This document shows, piece after piece, positions 53,405 to 63,100 of a DNA stretch of 64,000 bases. This DNA is from Lachnospiraceae bacterium (GTDB taxonomy: Bacteria; Bacillota; Clostridia; Lachnospirales; Lachnospiraceae). The DNA lies in contig JAEELL010000086.1 of assembly GCA_016282745.1 (NCBI GenBank), positions 1-64,000 of the forward strand, in the 5' to 3' direction. Position 1 is the stretch's first letter. The number at the start of each line of letters is the position of its first letter. The position numbers were made by a program, and so were the translations under genes. The notes under the pieces are model-generated. The model searched no databases. It was not told where the DNA came from and worked only from the letters and a program-made list of their open reading frames with translations.

Positions 53405-55711
53405 ATGAAAATAGAATCTGTATTGTCAAAAGTATGGAAAGATTGGAAGCTGGTAAATTATATTGGAGCCGGTTCATATGGTAAGGTATACCATATTCAA
53501 AGAAATGAATTTGGATATAAATATGACGCTGCGTTGAAAGTAATTGAAATTCCTCAAGATGATGCTGAAATTCAAAGTATTAGAAATGATGGTGTCACAG
53601 AAAAAGAAATATCTTCATATTATGAAGATATGGTACAAAATATTATCCAAGAACTTGCAATGATGTCGCAGTTAAAGGGGAATACCAACATTGTTGGATA
53701 TGAAGATCATGCAGTATTAAAAAAAGAAAATGAAATTGGTTGGACTATTCTTATCAGAATGGAGCTGTTGACCGGATTATACGATTTCTTTGAAAAAAAT
53801 GAATTGAATCAAGACAGAGTTATTGATTTGGGAATTGAAATATGTAATGCATTGGAATTGTGTGAGAATAAAAATATTATTCACAGAGATGTTAAACCGG
53901 AAAATATATTTGTATCTGATATTGGAAAATATAAGCTTGGCGATTTTGGAATCGCAAAGTCCATGGAAAAAAATAGTCCTGATATGTCAAAAAAAGGTAC
54001 ATATACTTATATTGCACCTGAGGTGTATCGTGGAGAAAAATATAACTCAACAGTTGATATATATTCATTAGGATTAGTACTTTATAAATTACTAAATGGA
54101 AACAGAATGCCGTTTATGCCACCTGATAATGAGCCGGTTAGATTTTCGGATAAAGAAAAGGCGAATACATTGAGACTTTCAGGCAAAAATATAGAACCAC
54201 CCAAATATGCTTCAAAGCAAGTTGCTGATATAATATTAAAAGCATGTTCTTTTAACAGTGATAACAGATATGCATCAGCAAAAGAAATGAGAGAAGCATT
54301 GGAACAAATTGATAGAAATACTCTCGAAAAAGCAAAACTTCAAGTAAATGATGAACATGATGCTGATGATGAAAAGACAGAGGATATGGATAAGACAATG
54401 CCTATGGAACAGATTGTTGTTCCATCTCAAACAAAGCCGGATGAGTTATATGATGAAGAGCAAATTGAAGTTAAGAATATCAGTCATCAGGATGATGAAA
54501 AGGAAATAGGCAACGCTTCGTTAAAGAGAAAAGAAAATGTAGCTGAAGATGGCACCGAGACAGTACAGAAAGAAATTGACGAAATTGATAAGCCATCAGA
54601 AAATGAAGACGCGGCGGTTGTAAATGAGACAGAACAGTATACAATTGCAAGTAGCATTGGAACAGATTATGAAGAAAAAGGGAAAAGTAAAATAATAGTA
54701 ATTTGTGGTATTGCTGTTTCTGTAATTGTATTAATGATTATTGTTGGAATGGTACTGTCTAAATCACATAAGTCAGATAATAATGGTACTGCACAAACAG
54801 AAACAACACAAGAAGTAGAAGAAACAACAACAGAAGTAGTACTAATGCCGGATGTTGTAGGAGATTACTATGACGATGCAAGAAGTGAGTTGACAGAAAT
54901 TGGATGTAATGTGATTATTACTGAAGAATATAGTGATATTGTTCCGCGAGGAGCGGTTATTTCTCAAAGTGTAAGTGCAGGAATAGCTGTTGAACAGGGA
55001 CAAAGTATTGTAATATGTGTTAGTAAAGGCGCTATGCAGGTGAGTCAGGATACCAATATTGATCTTGAGGAACAGGTTGAAGAAAATAATAATAATAATG
55101 TGAGTGATGTTACACAAAATTTCGACAATCAAAACAGCAATGATTCAAATAATAACTCAAATGATACTAATAACACAGAAAATGTTACAACTAAGAAGAA
55201 TAAGAAGGATACAAATAGCAGTAATAGTAAGAATAATAGTAAGAAAAATAGTAAGAATAATAGTAAGAATAATAGTAAGAATGATAGTGAGAATAAGAAA
55301 GAGACTAGTAAATCAGTATCAAACAAGGAAAATAATATAGTTCCAAATCAAAAAGAAGATAACAGCGTTATTGGCAAGGCTAATATGTCATTGTTGCGTA
55401 ATTCAATTTCTACGTCAATTTCAGGAAAGGAAGATAGTAATTTAAACAATCTTGCTATATATATGGCCAATAATGGAAAAACAAATGCTAAAAATACAGT
55501 AGATGAATTATGTGGTAATAATAGTCTTAATGTTTCAGCCGATGTGGCAACAACAGAGATTGTTTCTTTGGAGGAGTCAGATTTGGCTGATGCGGCAATT
55601 GATTTATCAGGAAAATTTTCAGGCAGTGGAACATATGGAATAGGAATAAATGTAACATTTTCTGAGAGTATAGGTAAATATGTTGTTTATGCGGTTGTTG
55701 TTTGGGAATAG
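53405..55711 (+). CDS. Hanks-type Ser/Thr kinase with PASTA domain and extracellular extension
   Basis: A 768-residue membrane kinase. The kinase domain (1-310) is intact: glycine loop IGAGSYGKVY, Lys45, HRDVKPEN (His160-Asp162), DFG (Asp180) and APE. An acidic juxtamembrane region, one helix (about 430-452) and a PASTA repeat (about 480-545, MPDVVGDYYDDAR) follow, then a long Asn/Lys/Ser-rich linker and a C-terminal globular piece (about 655-768) that resembles the end of CAP/SCP domains. PASTA domains bind cell-wall fragments in PrkC-type kinases. Firmicute T7SS usually has the pseudokinase EssB here; an active kinase next to FHA proteins suggests phospho-control. The start fits GAAGG upstream. 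Confidence 0.88.
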   Translation: MKIESVLSKVWKDWKLVNYIGAGSYGKVYHIQRNEFGYKYDAALKVIEIPQDDAEIQSIRNDGVTEKEISSYYEDMVQNIIQELAMMSQLKGNTNIVGYEDHAVLKKENEIGWTILIRMELLTGLYDFFEKNELNQDRVIDLGIEICNALELCENKNIIHRDVKPENIFVSDIGKYKLGDFGIAKSMEKNSPDMSKKGTYTYIAPEVYRGEKYNSTVDIYSLGLVLYKLLNGNRMPFMPPDNEPVRFSDKEKANTLRLSGKNIEPPKYASKQVADIILKACSFNSDNRYASAKEMREALEQIDRNTLEKAKLQVNDEHDADDEKTEDMDKTMPMEQIVVPSQTKPDELYDEEQIEVKNISHQDDEKEIGNASLKRKENVAEDGTETVQKEIDEIDKPSENEDAAVVNETEQYTIASSIGTDYEEKGKSKIIVICGIAVSVIVLMIIVGMVLSKSHKSDNNGTAQTETTQEVEETTTEVVLMPDVVGDYYDDARSELTEIGCNVIITEEYSDIVPRGAVISQSVSAGIAVEQGQSIVICVSKGAMQVSQDTNIDLEEQVEENNNNNVSDVTQNFDNQNSNDSNNNSNDTNNTENVTTKKNKKDTNSSNSKNNSKKNSKNNSKNNSKNDSENKKETSKSVSNKENNIVPNQKEDNSVIGKANMSLLRNSISTSISGKEDSNLNNLAIYMANNGKTNAKNTVDELCGNNSLNVSADVATTEIVSLEESDLADAAIDLSGKFSGSGTYGIGINVTFSESIGKYVVYAVVVWE
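55226..55297 (+). repeat. 12-bp coding tandem repeat, six copies
   Basis: Six near-identical units of AGTAAGAATAAT encode repeated Ser-Lys-Asn-Asn in the extracellular linker of the kinase. Length variation would keep the frame. Confidence 0.88.
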
Positions 55712-55750
55712 AAATAAAAATATAAATCAACAGATTGGAGGAATAAAGTT

Positions 55751-57820
55751 ATGAGTAATTTAAAAAAGATAATTATGAGTTTGGCACTACTAGTATTGTT
55801 TAATTTTGCAATATGTGATTCTGACAGTGTTTTTGCAGACGAAGCTTGGGAATATTGGGATGTTACATTAGGAGGAAGTGTTTCTAGAAACTATGCGATT
55901 GATGGATGGTATGGGAGAGAAAATGTGCAAGTGGATAACTCGGGGATTACTAATCCGGGAGCAGTTAATTGTACGGTAGATTGGTCAGTTGTTACAATGA
56001 AAGGAACTAAAATTGGATATACCAGAGTTAAAATTCCTTATGATAGCAGAGGACAAAATTATAATAACAAAAATATCGGAGTTAGGGTTCATCCTGTTGT
56101 TACAGATATAAAAATAAGCAATCCAACATGTTCAGCCCCACAAACCTTGTATTTGTACGAAGGAGAAAAATATACACTGACAGCTAATCCTTTACCATTT
56201 GATACTAATATAGAAGAAGATTGGAAAGAACAGTCAAAAAATGCATGGCAACAATGTTCAGCGTTCTCAAATGATAACAAGATAGCTACGGCAAAGTGTA
56301 CATATGGTGGTAAAGGAAGCTCGATTGAAATTGTGGGAGTGAAGTCAGGTGATACAACTGTTAAGATTACAGCAGATGGAAGTACACAGGCAGGATTAAA
56401 ACCTGTTTCGAAAGAAATTTCAGTTCATGTTAGAAAAAAACCTAGTTTTTCGATGAATACTGATGTTGTTAAACTAGCTACAAATGTAAAAAAAGAGAGT
56501 GCGTTGAGCTTTAGTTCAGTTAATTTGGACGATTTCAACGAACTGAGTGTTTGGTGGGAAGGAAATGATAAAAACATTGCTGAAGTTCAGAAAAATTCTA
56601 ATCATAGTGTTACTATTACAACAGGTTCTAATTCCGGAGAAACAAACATTAAGTGTACAATAGCAGATGATGTAGTTAGGGGAAACTGGAAGACATCTTA
56701 TGACACATATATATTTAATATAAAGGTTATTGTAAAGAATTATGAATTAAAAGTATTAGATTCTAATCAGAAAACAATTAACGATAAGGAAATTCTTCTT
56801 ACAAAAGAAGATTTAGCAAACGGATATAATTTTTGTGCAACCGAGGATGAAGCAGGATTAAAGTATAGTGCATCTGTTGATAATGGCGGAATAATAAAAA
56901 ATCTTGGAGAAGGAAAATTTCAATTTAAAGGAACAACTACAGGAAAGTACACATGTTTAGTACAATCTGAGACCGGAAATGCTGAAAAGGTAACTTTTGT
57001 TGTTAATATGGATACTGTAAACGTTGGAAGTGTTGAAAACAGCGGGAATGGTTTGAAGATAAAATGGGATACTGTGAAAGGTTCAGATTATTATGAAGTG
57101 TATAGAAGCGAAGACAAGGATGCAAACTATACAAAAATTGGCACAGTTAAGGAAGGAAACGCTTTTATTGATTCTAATGTTGAGATAGGGAAAAAATATT
57201 ATTATAAAGTTGCGTCAGTTACAGATGGTATCATTTCAAGTTATTCAGATGTTTTTGAAAAGTACTATGTGCCTGCAACTCCAACAGTAGTAGGTATAAC
57301 AAAACAGTTTTCACAGTATAGAATGGCTATTGAGGGTGAAATATATGATGGCTTTGAAATTTATAGCAACGGAAATTTATTGACTTTGGCTACAAGCAAC
57401 AATGTGACAGTATCACTTAAAGCGGGAAGTTATAAGTTTAAGGTGCGTGCGTTTAAGAAAGTAAACAATAAAAGAGTGTATGGAGAGTTTTCAGAAGAAT
57501 ATTTTTATGTTGTTCAAAAAGAACAGAATGCTGAAAATAAATCCCAGAGTAATAAATCATTATTGCCAGCAACAAAGATAAAAAAAGTAGTTAAAAAAGG
57601 AAAAAAATATGTTGTAACTATTAAAAAAGTTAAAGGTACAAAAAAATATCAGATTAAATACTCTGCCAATAAAAAAATGAAAAAATCTAAGATGAAGATA
57701 TTTAAAAAGAACAGAGGAATAATAAAAATAACTGGTGGTAAAAAAGCCTACTATTTTTCAGTTAGATACTTAAAAGGAAAAATATGGAGCAAGTGGAGTA
57801 AATTAAAGAAATGTAAATAA
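55751..57820 (+). CDS. Secreted Ig/Fn3 repeat protein with lysine-rich tail (paralog B)
   Basis: A 689-residue exported protein with a signal peptide (about 1-30, cut near VFADEA), Ig-like beta segments, an Fn3 domain near 425-510 (GLKIKWDTVKGSDYYEVYRS), an Fn3-like segment (YDGFEIYSNGNL, KFKVRAFKKVNN) and the lysine-rich tail. Order and motifs match paralog A at 50978, except that the Thr/Ser repeat linker is replaced by a short Lys/Ser one. It is inside the secretion operon, 39 bases after the kinase. GGAGG precedes the ATG. Possible roles are a cell-wall scaffold, a kinase ligand or a secretion accessory; none is proven. Confidence 0.8.
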   Translation: MSNLKKIIMSLALLVLFNFAICDSDSVFADEAWEYWDVTLGGSVSRNYAIDGWYGRENVQVDNSGITNPGAVNCTVDWSVVTMKGTKIGYTRVKIPYDSRGQNYNNKNIGVRVHPVVTDIKISNPTCSAPQTLYLYEGEKYTLTANPLPFDTNIEEDWKEQSKNAWQQCSAFSNDNKIATAKCTYGGKGSSIEIVGVKSGDTTVKITADGSTQAGLKPVSKEISVHVRKKPSFSMNTDVVKLATNVKKESALSFSSVNLDDFNELSVWWEGNDKNIAEVQKNSNHSVTITTGSNSGETNIKCTIADDVVRGNWKTSYDTYIFNIKVIVKNYELKVLDSNQKTINDKEILLTKEDLANGYNFCATEDEAGLKYSASVDNGGIIKNLGEGKFQFKGTTTGKYTCLVQSETGNAEKVTFVVNMDTVNVGSVENSGNGLKIKWDTVKGSDYYEVYRSEDKDANYTKIGTVKEGNAFIDSNVEIGKKYYYKVASVTDGIISSYSDVFEKYYVPATPTVVGITKQFSQYRMAIEGEIYDGFEIYSNGNLLTLATSNNVTVSLKAGSYKFKVRAFKKVNNKRVYGEFSEEYFYVVQKEQNAENKSQSNKSLLPATKIKKVVKKGKKYVVTIKKVKGTKKYQIKYSANKKMKKSKMKIFKKNRGIIKITGGKKAYYFSVRYLKGKIWSKWSKLKKCK

Positions 57821-57867
57821 TTAATAATGTACGAGTTTAGTGTGAGATTAAAGTGAGGAGATAACAA

Positions 57868-58785
57868 ATGAATCTTATGAATGAGATTGTTGAGTCTTTC
57901 ATAGTGCTTGATTCAAATATAGCATATCGATTTGATGAAAAAATAAAGTTAAATGAAACCGATTATAAAATGATGAAAAGTGACAATTATAATTATTTTT
58001 TTGATTGTATGAAAGTGGAATACAATGGCAGATTGGAATTGGTTTATAAGGTTGGGATGATGAATTCAATTGAAAAAATACTTCCATTTATAAATCCCAA
58101 AATCTTTCTAACAATAATTGAGGAACTTTTGCAGAGTATAGTTGAACTTCAAGATGATGGATTGCTTTCGTGCTGTAATATTGTTTCGGACTTTGGAAAA
58201 ATTTATGTTGATCAAAAATCGTATAAGATAAAGTTTATATATATTCCAATCTCTGAAAAATTAACGTCGAGTACAATGACATTTATAGAGAAAATAAGAA
58301 GAAATATCATCGAAATTATTGATAATAATATTGAATTACAAGATGAAAATACATTACATATTAAAGAATTGTTGTCAAATACTAGTCTTCCGCTAAGAAA
58401 TATTCTTGAAAGAATAAAAAATGATGAGTATAGAAGTTTGCTGTTTGATTATTCAACGGTTGGAATGGAGGAGACTGAAAACAAAAAAATGAAACTAGTG
58501 GGAAGTGAAAATGCAATGGGCGTTGTTATTACGGTTAATAAAAATGAGTTTATTATTGGTAAAAATAAGACGGTTGTTGATTTTCCTATTTCCTTTAATA
58601 AATTGGTAAGCAGAGTTCATTGTAAAATAACTAATAAAAGTGGACAGTTTTATATTACTGATTTGGAAAGTGCAAACGGAACATATATCAATGGAAAAAG
58701 AATTGAAGCTGATGTTCCTCATCTAATAAATAATGCAGATGAGATAACACTTGCAAATAGTTCATTTTATGTTGTGAAAGAGTAG
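57868..58785 (+). CDS. DUF6382-like and FHA domain protein
   Basis: A 305-residue cytosolic protein. The N-terminal half (about 1-185) matches the pattern of DUF6382 domains (VYKVGMMNSIEKIL, IIEELLQSIVELQDDGLL, GKIYVDQKSYKIKFIYIPI), which resembles the EssB/kinase-like N-lobe. The C-terminal half (about 215-305) is a forkhead-associated domain with IIGK, SRVHCKI and DLESANGTYINGKRI, which binds phosphothreonine. A reader of the co-encoded kinase is the natural inference. GGAG precedes the ATG; 12 bases to the next gene. Confidence 0.87.
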   Translation: MNLMNEIVESFIVLDSNIAYRFDEKIKLNETDYKMMKSDNYNYFFDCMKVEYNGRLELVYKVGMMNSIEKILPFINPKIFLTIIEELLQSIVELQDDGLLSCCNIVSDFGKIYVDQKSYKIKFIYIPISEKLTSSTMTFIEKIRRNIIEIIDNNIELQDENTLHIKELLSNTSLPLRNILERIKNDEYRSLLFDYSTVGMEETENKKMKLVGSENAMGVVITVNKNEFIIGKNKTVVDFPISFNKLVSRVHCKITNKSGQFYITDLESANGTYINGKRIEADVPHLINNADEITLANSSFYVVKE

Positions 58786-58797
58786 GAGAGGTGTTTT

Positions 58798-59841
58798 ATG
58801 GCTGACATTAGAGTAGTTATAATAGATACAGATGAGAATTATATAAACCCTTTTCATAATAAGTTACTTCTTGAATATTGGGGACTTATTAATGTTGAGA
58901 TAATTACAGACATTGATTATTATAATAAGTTCTTTTCATATCCTCAAAAAATTGATTTGTTAATTATCGAAGAGTCTTTATTTATTGATAATCTGAAAAA
59001 ACATGATATTGATAGTATTGTGATTTTAACTGAAAAGAGAAATCAAGAAGGGAAAGATAATGTATCATTTTTATACAAATATTCAAAGACAAACGAATTG
59101 TTTGCGGAATTAGAAGGAAGATGTAATCTTTCAAGTAAACTTAGTAACTTAAATGAGAGAAATACTCAAGTTATTGTGTTTTCTTCTGCAAATGGCGGGG
59201 CAGGCAAAACAACAGTTTCTATGGGAGTCAGTGCCTATCTTTCGAGCATAGGTAAAAAAGTGTTGTATATTAATTCGGGATATCTGCAGAATTTTGATTT
59301 TATCCTAAGAGAAAGTAAATATATATTGGATAATGAGGCTTATATTACTTTCAATAAACCAAAACAGATTACTTTTTCGTTTCTAAACAAATATATTGAA
59401 AAGAGTACTTTTGATTATTGGCCTGCATTCAAATTGCCACTGATATCATTGGGACTTGATTATTCAGTGTATCAAATAATTATTGATGTAATTAAAGAAC
59501 AGAATGAATATGATTATATTATTGTTGATACCGATAGTTGTTTTGATAACAATAAAATGGAGTTGATAGGCAAGGCGGATAAGACAGTGTTTGTTATTAA
59601 TCAGAGCAAAGCAAGTTATGATGCGACAAATATTATGATGAAAAGTATTGGAAATATCAATAGTGTAAATACATTTTTTGTATGTAACAACTGTATTAAG
59701 GATGAAAGAGTTACAAATAATAGATTTGAGATAAGCGAGATTGTAGAAAAAATCGAAAATTTGGAAAGTGATGAAGTCAATCCTTTGGAACTACTTATGA
59801 GAGATGGCTATATAAAAAATATAAGCTTTTTGTTGATGTAA
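58798..59841 (+). CDS. CpaE/TadZ/MinD-like ATPase
   Basis: A 347-residue protein. The N-terminal 120 residues look like a receiver fold without a canonical phospho-Asp (IDLLIIEES at that site). The C-terminal ATPase has ANGGAGKTT as deviant Walker A; the signature lysine of MinD/ParA (K-G-G) is replaced by Asn, as in atypical CpaE/TadZ proteins. YDYIIVDTDS is the Walker B-like strand. Such proteins place Tad pili or other machines at cell poles. In a T7SS operon this is unusual and suggests spatial control. AGGAGAGG precedes the ATG. The next ATG follows its stop directly. Confidence 0.82.
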   Translation: MADIRVVIIDTDENYINPFHNKLLLEYWGLINVEIITDIDYYNKFFSYPQKIDLLIIEESLFIDNLKKHDIDSIVILTEKRNQEGKDNVSFLYKYSKTNELFAELEGRCNLSSKLSNLNERNTQVIVFSSANGGAGKTTVSMGVSAYLSSIGKKVLYINSGYLQNFDFILRESKYILDNEAYITFNKPKQITFSFLNKYIEKSTFDYWPAFKLPLISLGLDYSVYQIIIDVIKEQNEYDYIIVDTDSCFDNNKMELIGKADKTVFVINQSKASYDATNIMMKSIGNINSVNTFFVCNNCIKDERVTNNRFEISEIVEKIENLESDEVNPLELLMRDGYIKNISFLLM

Positions 59842-59853
59842 ATGAGGTGTGGT

Positions 59854-60102
59854 ATGGATACAGTAAATATTTGTTTTCACAATTTAAATAATAACTTTCA
59901 TCAAGAGTTAGAAGTGCCATTAGGATTGACGGCTAATGAATTGATAGTGTCATTAAATCAAGCTTATCATTTAGGTATTGATACGGAAGACATATTTGAA
60001 TGTTATCTTGTGGCAGAAAACCCTATAGTTTTCCTCAAAGGGAATAAAACACTAGAAGCGTTTGGAATTCGAAACAGTACTGATATTATATTTAAGAGGT
60101 AA
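59854..60102 (+). CDS. esaB: EsaB/YukD-like ubiquitin-fold protein
   Basis: An 82-residue protein with a ubiquitin-like strand-helix pattern: VNICFHN start, ELEVPLGLTANELIVSLNQA, and end NSTDIIFKR. EsaB/YukD proteins of similar size are conserved in Firmicute T7SS operons next to essC and are needed for secretion or its regulation. GAGGTG lies before the ATG at 59854; an ATG at 59842 overlaps that ribosome site. It lies 5 bases before essC, and that adjacency is the main support. Confidence 0.8.
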   Translation: MDTVNICFHNLNNNFHQELEVPLGLTANELIVSLNQAYHLGIDTEDIFECYLVAENPIVFLKGNKTLEAFGIRNSTDIIFKR

Positions 60103-60107
60103 TTGCG

Positions 60108-63100
60108 ATGAACCATCAATATAAATTAATAGTTACAAACCGAAATATATACAAAGAGTTCATAATTAATAATGAAGTGACAAAATTAATGTTAGGGACA
60201 ACCTCAAAATGTGATTTTCGTATTAATCCGGATTATTTTTTTTATCCGATAGAATTGGTGCTAGAGAAAGATGAAGAGGTAGATTGCTGGCAGCTTGTTT
60301 GCAATGATAATGTTTATGTTGGAGGCAACGGCATTCAAAAACTGATTATTACACAATTAAAGCATGGAGATTCGATAAGTCTTTTTTATGCTGAAACAGA
60401 TAACGAAGTGTTTGTTATCAGATTTTTGATTGATTTTGAAGAAAAAGTTCCATACATAAATAATTACATAGAAATAAAAGACTCTGCTTCAATTACTGTG
60501 GGAGATGATAGTAGGAGTGATATTGTACTTTGTGGTGATTTTGTAACGAATACAAATATTCAGTTAACAAAGCAAGGTGAAAAGTTAGCGGTTGTTGAAA
60601 AGAGCAGTCCATATGGTGTTTATATAAATGGAAAGATAATAGAAAAAAAGAAAGAGTTGTCGGATTGTGATTTTATGACTGTTTCAAATTGTAGTTTCTA
60701 TTATCGCGATGAAAAACTATTTTTTGATGATAAAAATATCAAAATTAATAATTTCGCTGTCTATAAAATAAACGAAGATAGTAGTTTTTCTTATCCGCAA
60801 TTTGTAAGAAATACAAGGAAGAAAATTAATATAGTTACAGACGAGATAGAAGTTTTGGATCCTAGTGAAAAACCAAACAAACCTGAAACCAATATTATTA
60901 TGACACTGTTTCCATCTATTATTATGCTTGTTCTTGTGGTTGGAATGAGAGGAATGATGGGCGGTTCAGGTGCCAGTTATATACTATTCAGTGCCGGGTC
61001 TATGGGACTTGGAATAGTGACTACTGTAATGAGTTTTATACAGGGAAACAAGGGCTATAAAAAGGCAATTAAAAAGAGAGAAGAAGTATACAAGGAGTAT
61101 ATTTCAAAAAAAGAGAAGAGCATTATTGAATTTAGAAAAGCAGAGACGGAAAAACTTCAGCAAAAATACAGTGCTCCAAGTGATGAGATTGAAAAAGTAC
61201 AGCGATTTGATGCTGACATATTTGACAGGGTACCGGAAGATGACGATTTTCTGACTATTTACTTGGGAAGTGGAACAAAAAAATCTGAGCGCCAGGTTGC
61301 ATACAAACCGCAGGAAACACTGGAAGATGATGACGAATTGAAAATTATTCCGGGAAAACTGTATGATTATTATCAATGTGTAAACGATGTTCCAATTGTT
61401 CTTGGGATAAAAGATGCAAACGCGATAGGTATTTCAGGAACCAAAGAAGATAATGATTATTTGTTCAAAAATATAGTATGTGATTTAGTCTGCAGACAGT
61501 ATCATACAGATGTTGATTTTTATTTGTTGATGGATAATGAAAAGGAATATGCTTGGATAAAGGCATTACCTCAGATTAATAATGAAAATCATTACAGAAA
61601 TATTGTATTCAATAATCAGACAAAGACAAATATATTCGAATATTTATACAAAGAATTTACTATGAGATTGGAAAATGATGGAGATTATAAGCATATCATT
61701 ATTTTTGTGACAAAAGATAATGATATAACAAGTCACCCATTGTCAAAATTTATCAGTAATGCATCTGAAATAAATGTAACATTTATATTCTTTGAAAAAA
61801 GTACGGATTATTTGCCATTGTATTGCAAATATATAATCGAAAACGGACAGGGAGAAGGTGTTCTTTATCCGTCGGAAGATATAACAAATAAGCAGGTATT
61901 CAAATATACTAACATTTCGGACGATGTTATGGATAAGCTGACAAAGAAAATTGCCCCTGTCTATTGCGAAGAAATTAGTTTGGATAACACTTTGAGAAAG
62001 AATATATCCTTATTTGAACTGCTTGATATATATGTGACAGAAGACTTGGATTTGAAGTCAAGATGGGCAAATTCAAAAATATATGAATCCATGGCTGCAC
62101 CACTTGGTGTTGATGTAAAAGATGATATTGTATATTTGAATCTTCATGAAAAGGCACACGGACCACACGGCCTTGTTGCAGGAACAACCGGGTCAGGAAA
62201 AAGTGAAATACTGCAAACATTTATTCTCAGTGCGGCAACATTATTTCATCCATATGAGATTGGTTTTGTAATAATCGATTTCAAAGGTGGTGGAATGGTT
62301 AATCAGTTTGAAAAATTACCTCATTTGATAGGGGCGATTACTAATATAGATGGAAAAGAAATTGATCGTTCTTTAAAGTCGATAAAAGCCGAATTGTTGA
62401 AGCGACAAACTCTTTTTGCTGATATTGGTGTTAATCATATAGATAAGTATATCAAAGCATATAAGTCAGGACAGGCAACAGTCGCCTTGCCGCATTTGGT
62501 TATTATAGTTGATGAGTTTGCTGAATTGAAGGCAGAACAGCCTGAATTTATGAAGGAATTGATCAGTGCAGCACGTATTGGACGAAGTCTGGGAATTCAC
62601 CTTATATTGGCTACTCAGAAGCCGGCAGGACAGGTTAATGAACAGATTTGGAGTAATTCAAAGTTTAAACTTTGTTTGAAGGTTCAGGATCAGGCAGACA
62701 GTAAAGAGGTGATAAAGTCACCGCTTGCTGCAGAGATTAAAGAACCTGGACGTGCATATCTTCAGGTTGGTAATAATGAAATATTTGAATTGTTCCAGTC
62801 AGCTTACAGTGGAGCGCCTGCTAAAAAAGAAACTGAGAGCGGAAGTAAAGCTTATAAAATATATGGACTTGGTGCAGAAGGAAGAAATCAAATTGTATTT
62901 GAAAAGAAAAATGAAAAGAAAGGTGATACCGGAGTAACGGAGTTAGAGGCAATTGTTTCATATATATCAGATTATTGCGACAAGGCTCAGATAGAAAAAC
63001 TTCCAAATATTTGTTTGCCGGGATTACCTGATGTTTTACCGTTCAAAACTTGTGATGAGAAAAATAATGAATTGAATATTTCTATTGGTATCTATGATGA

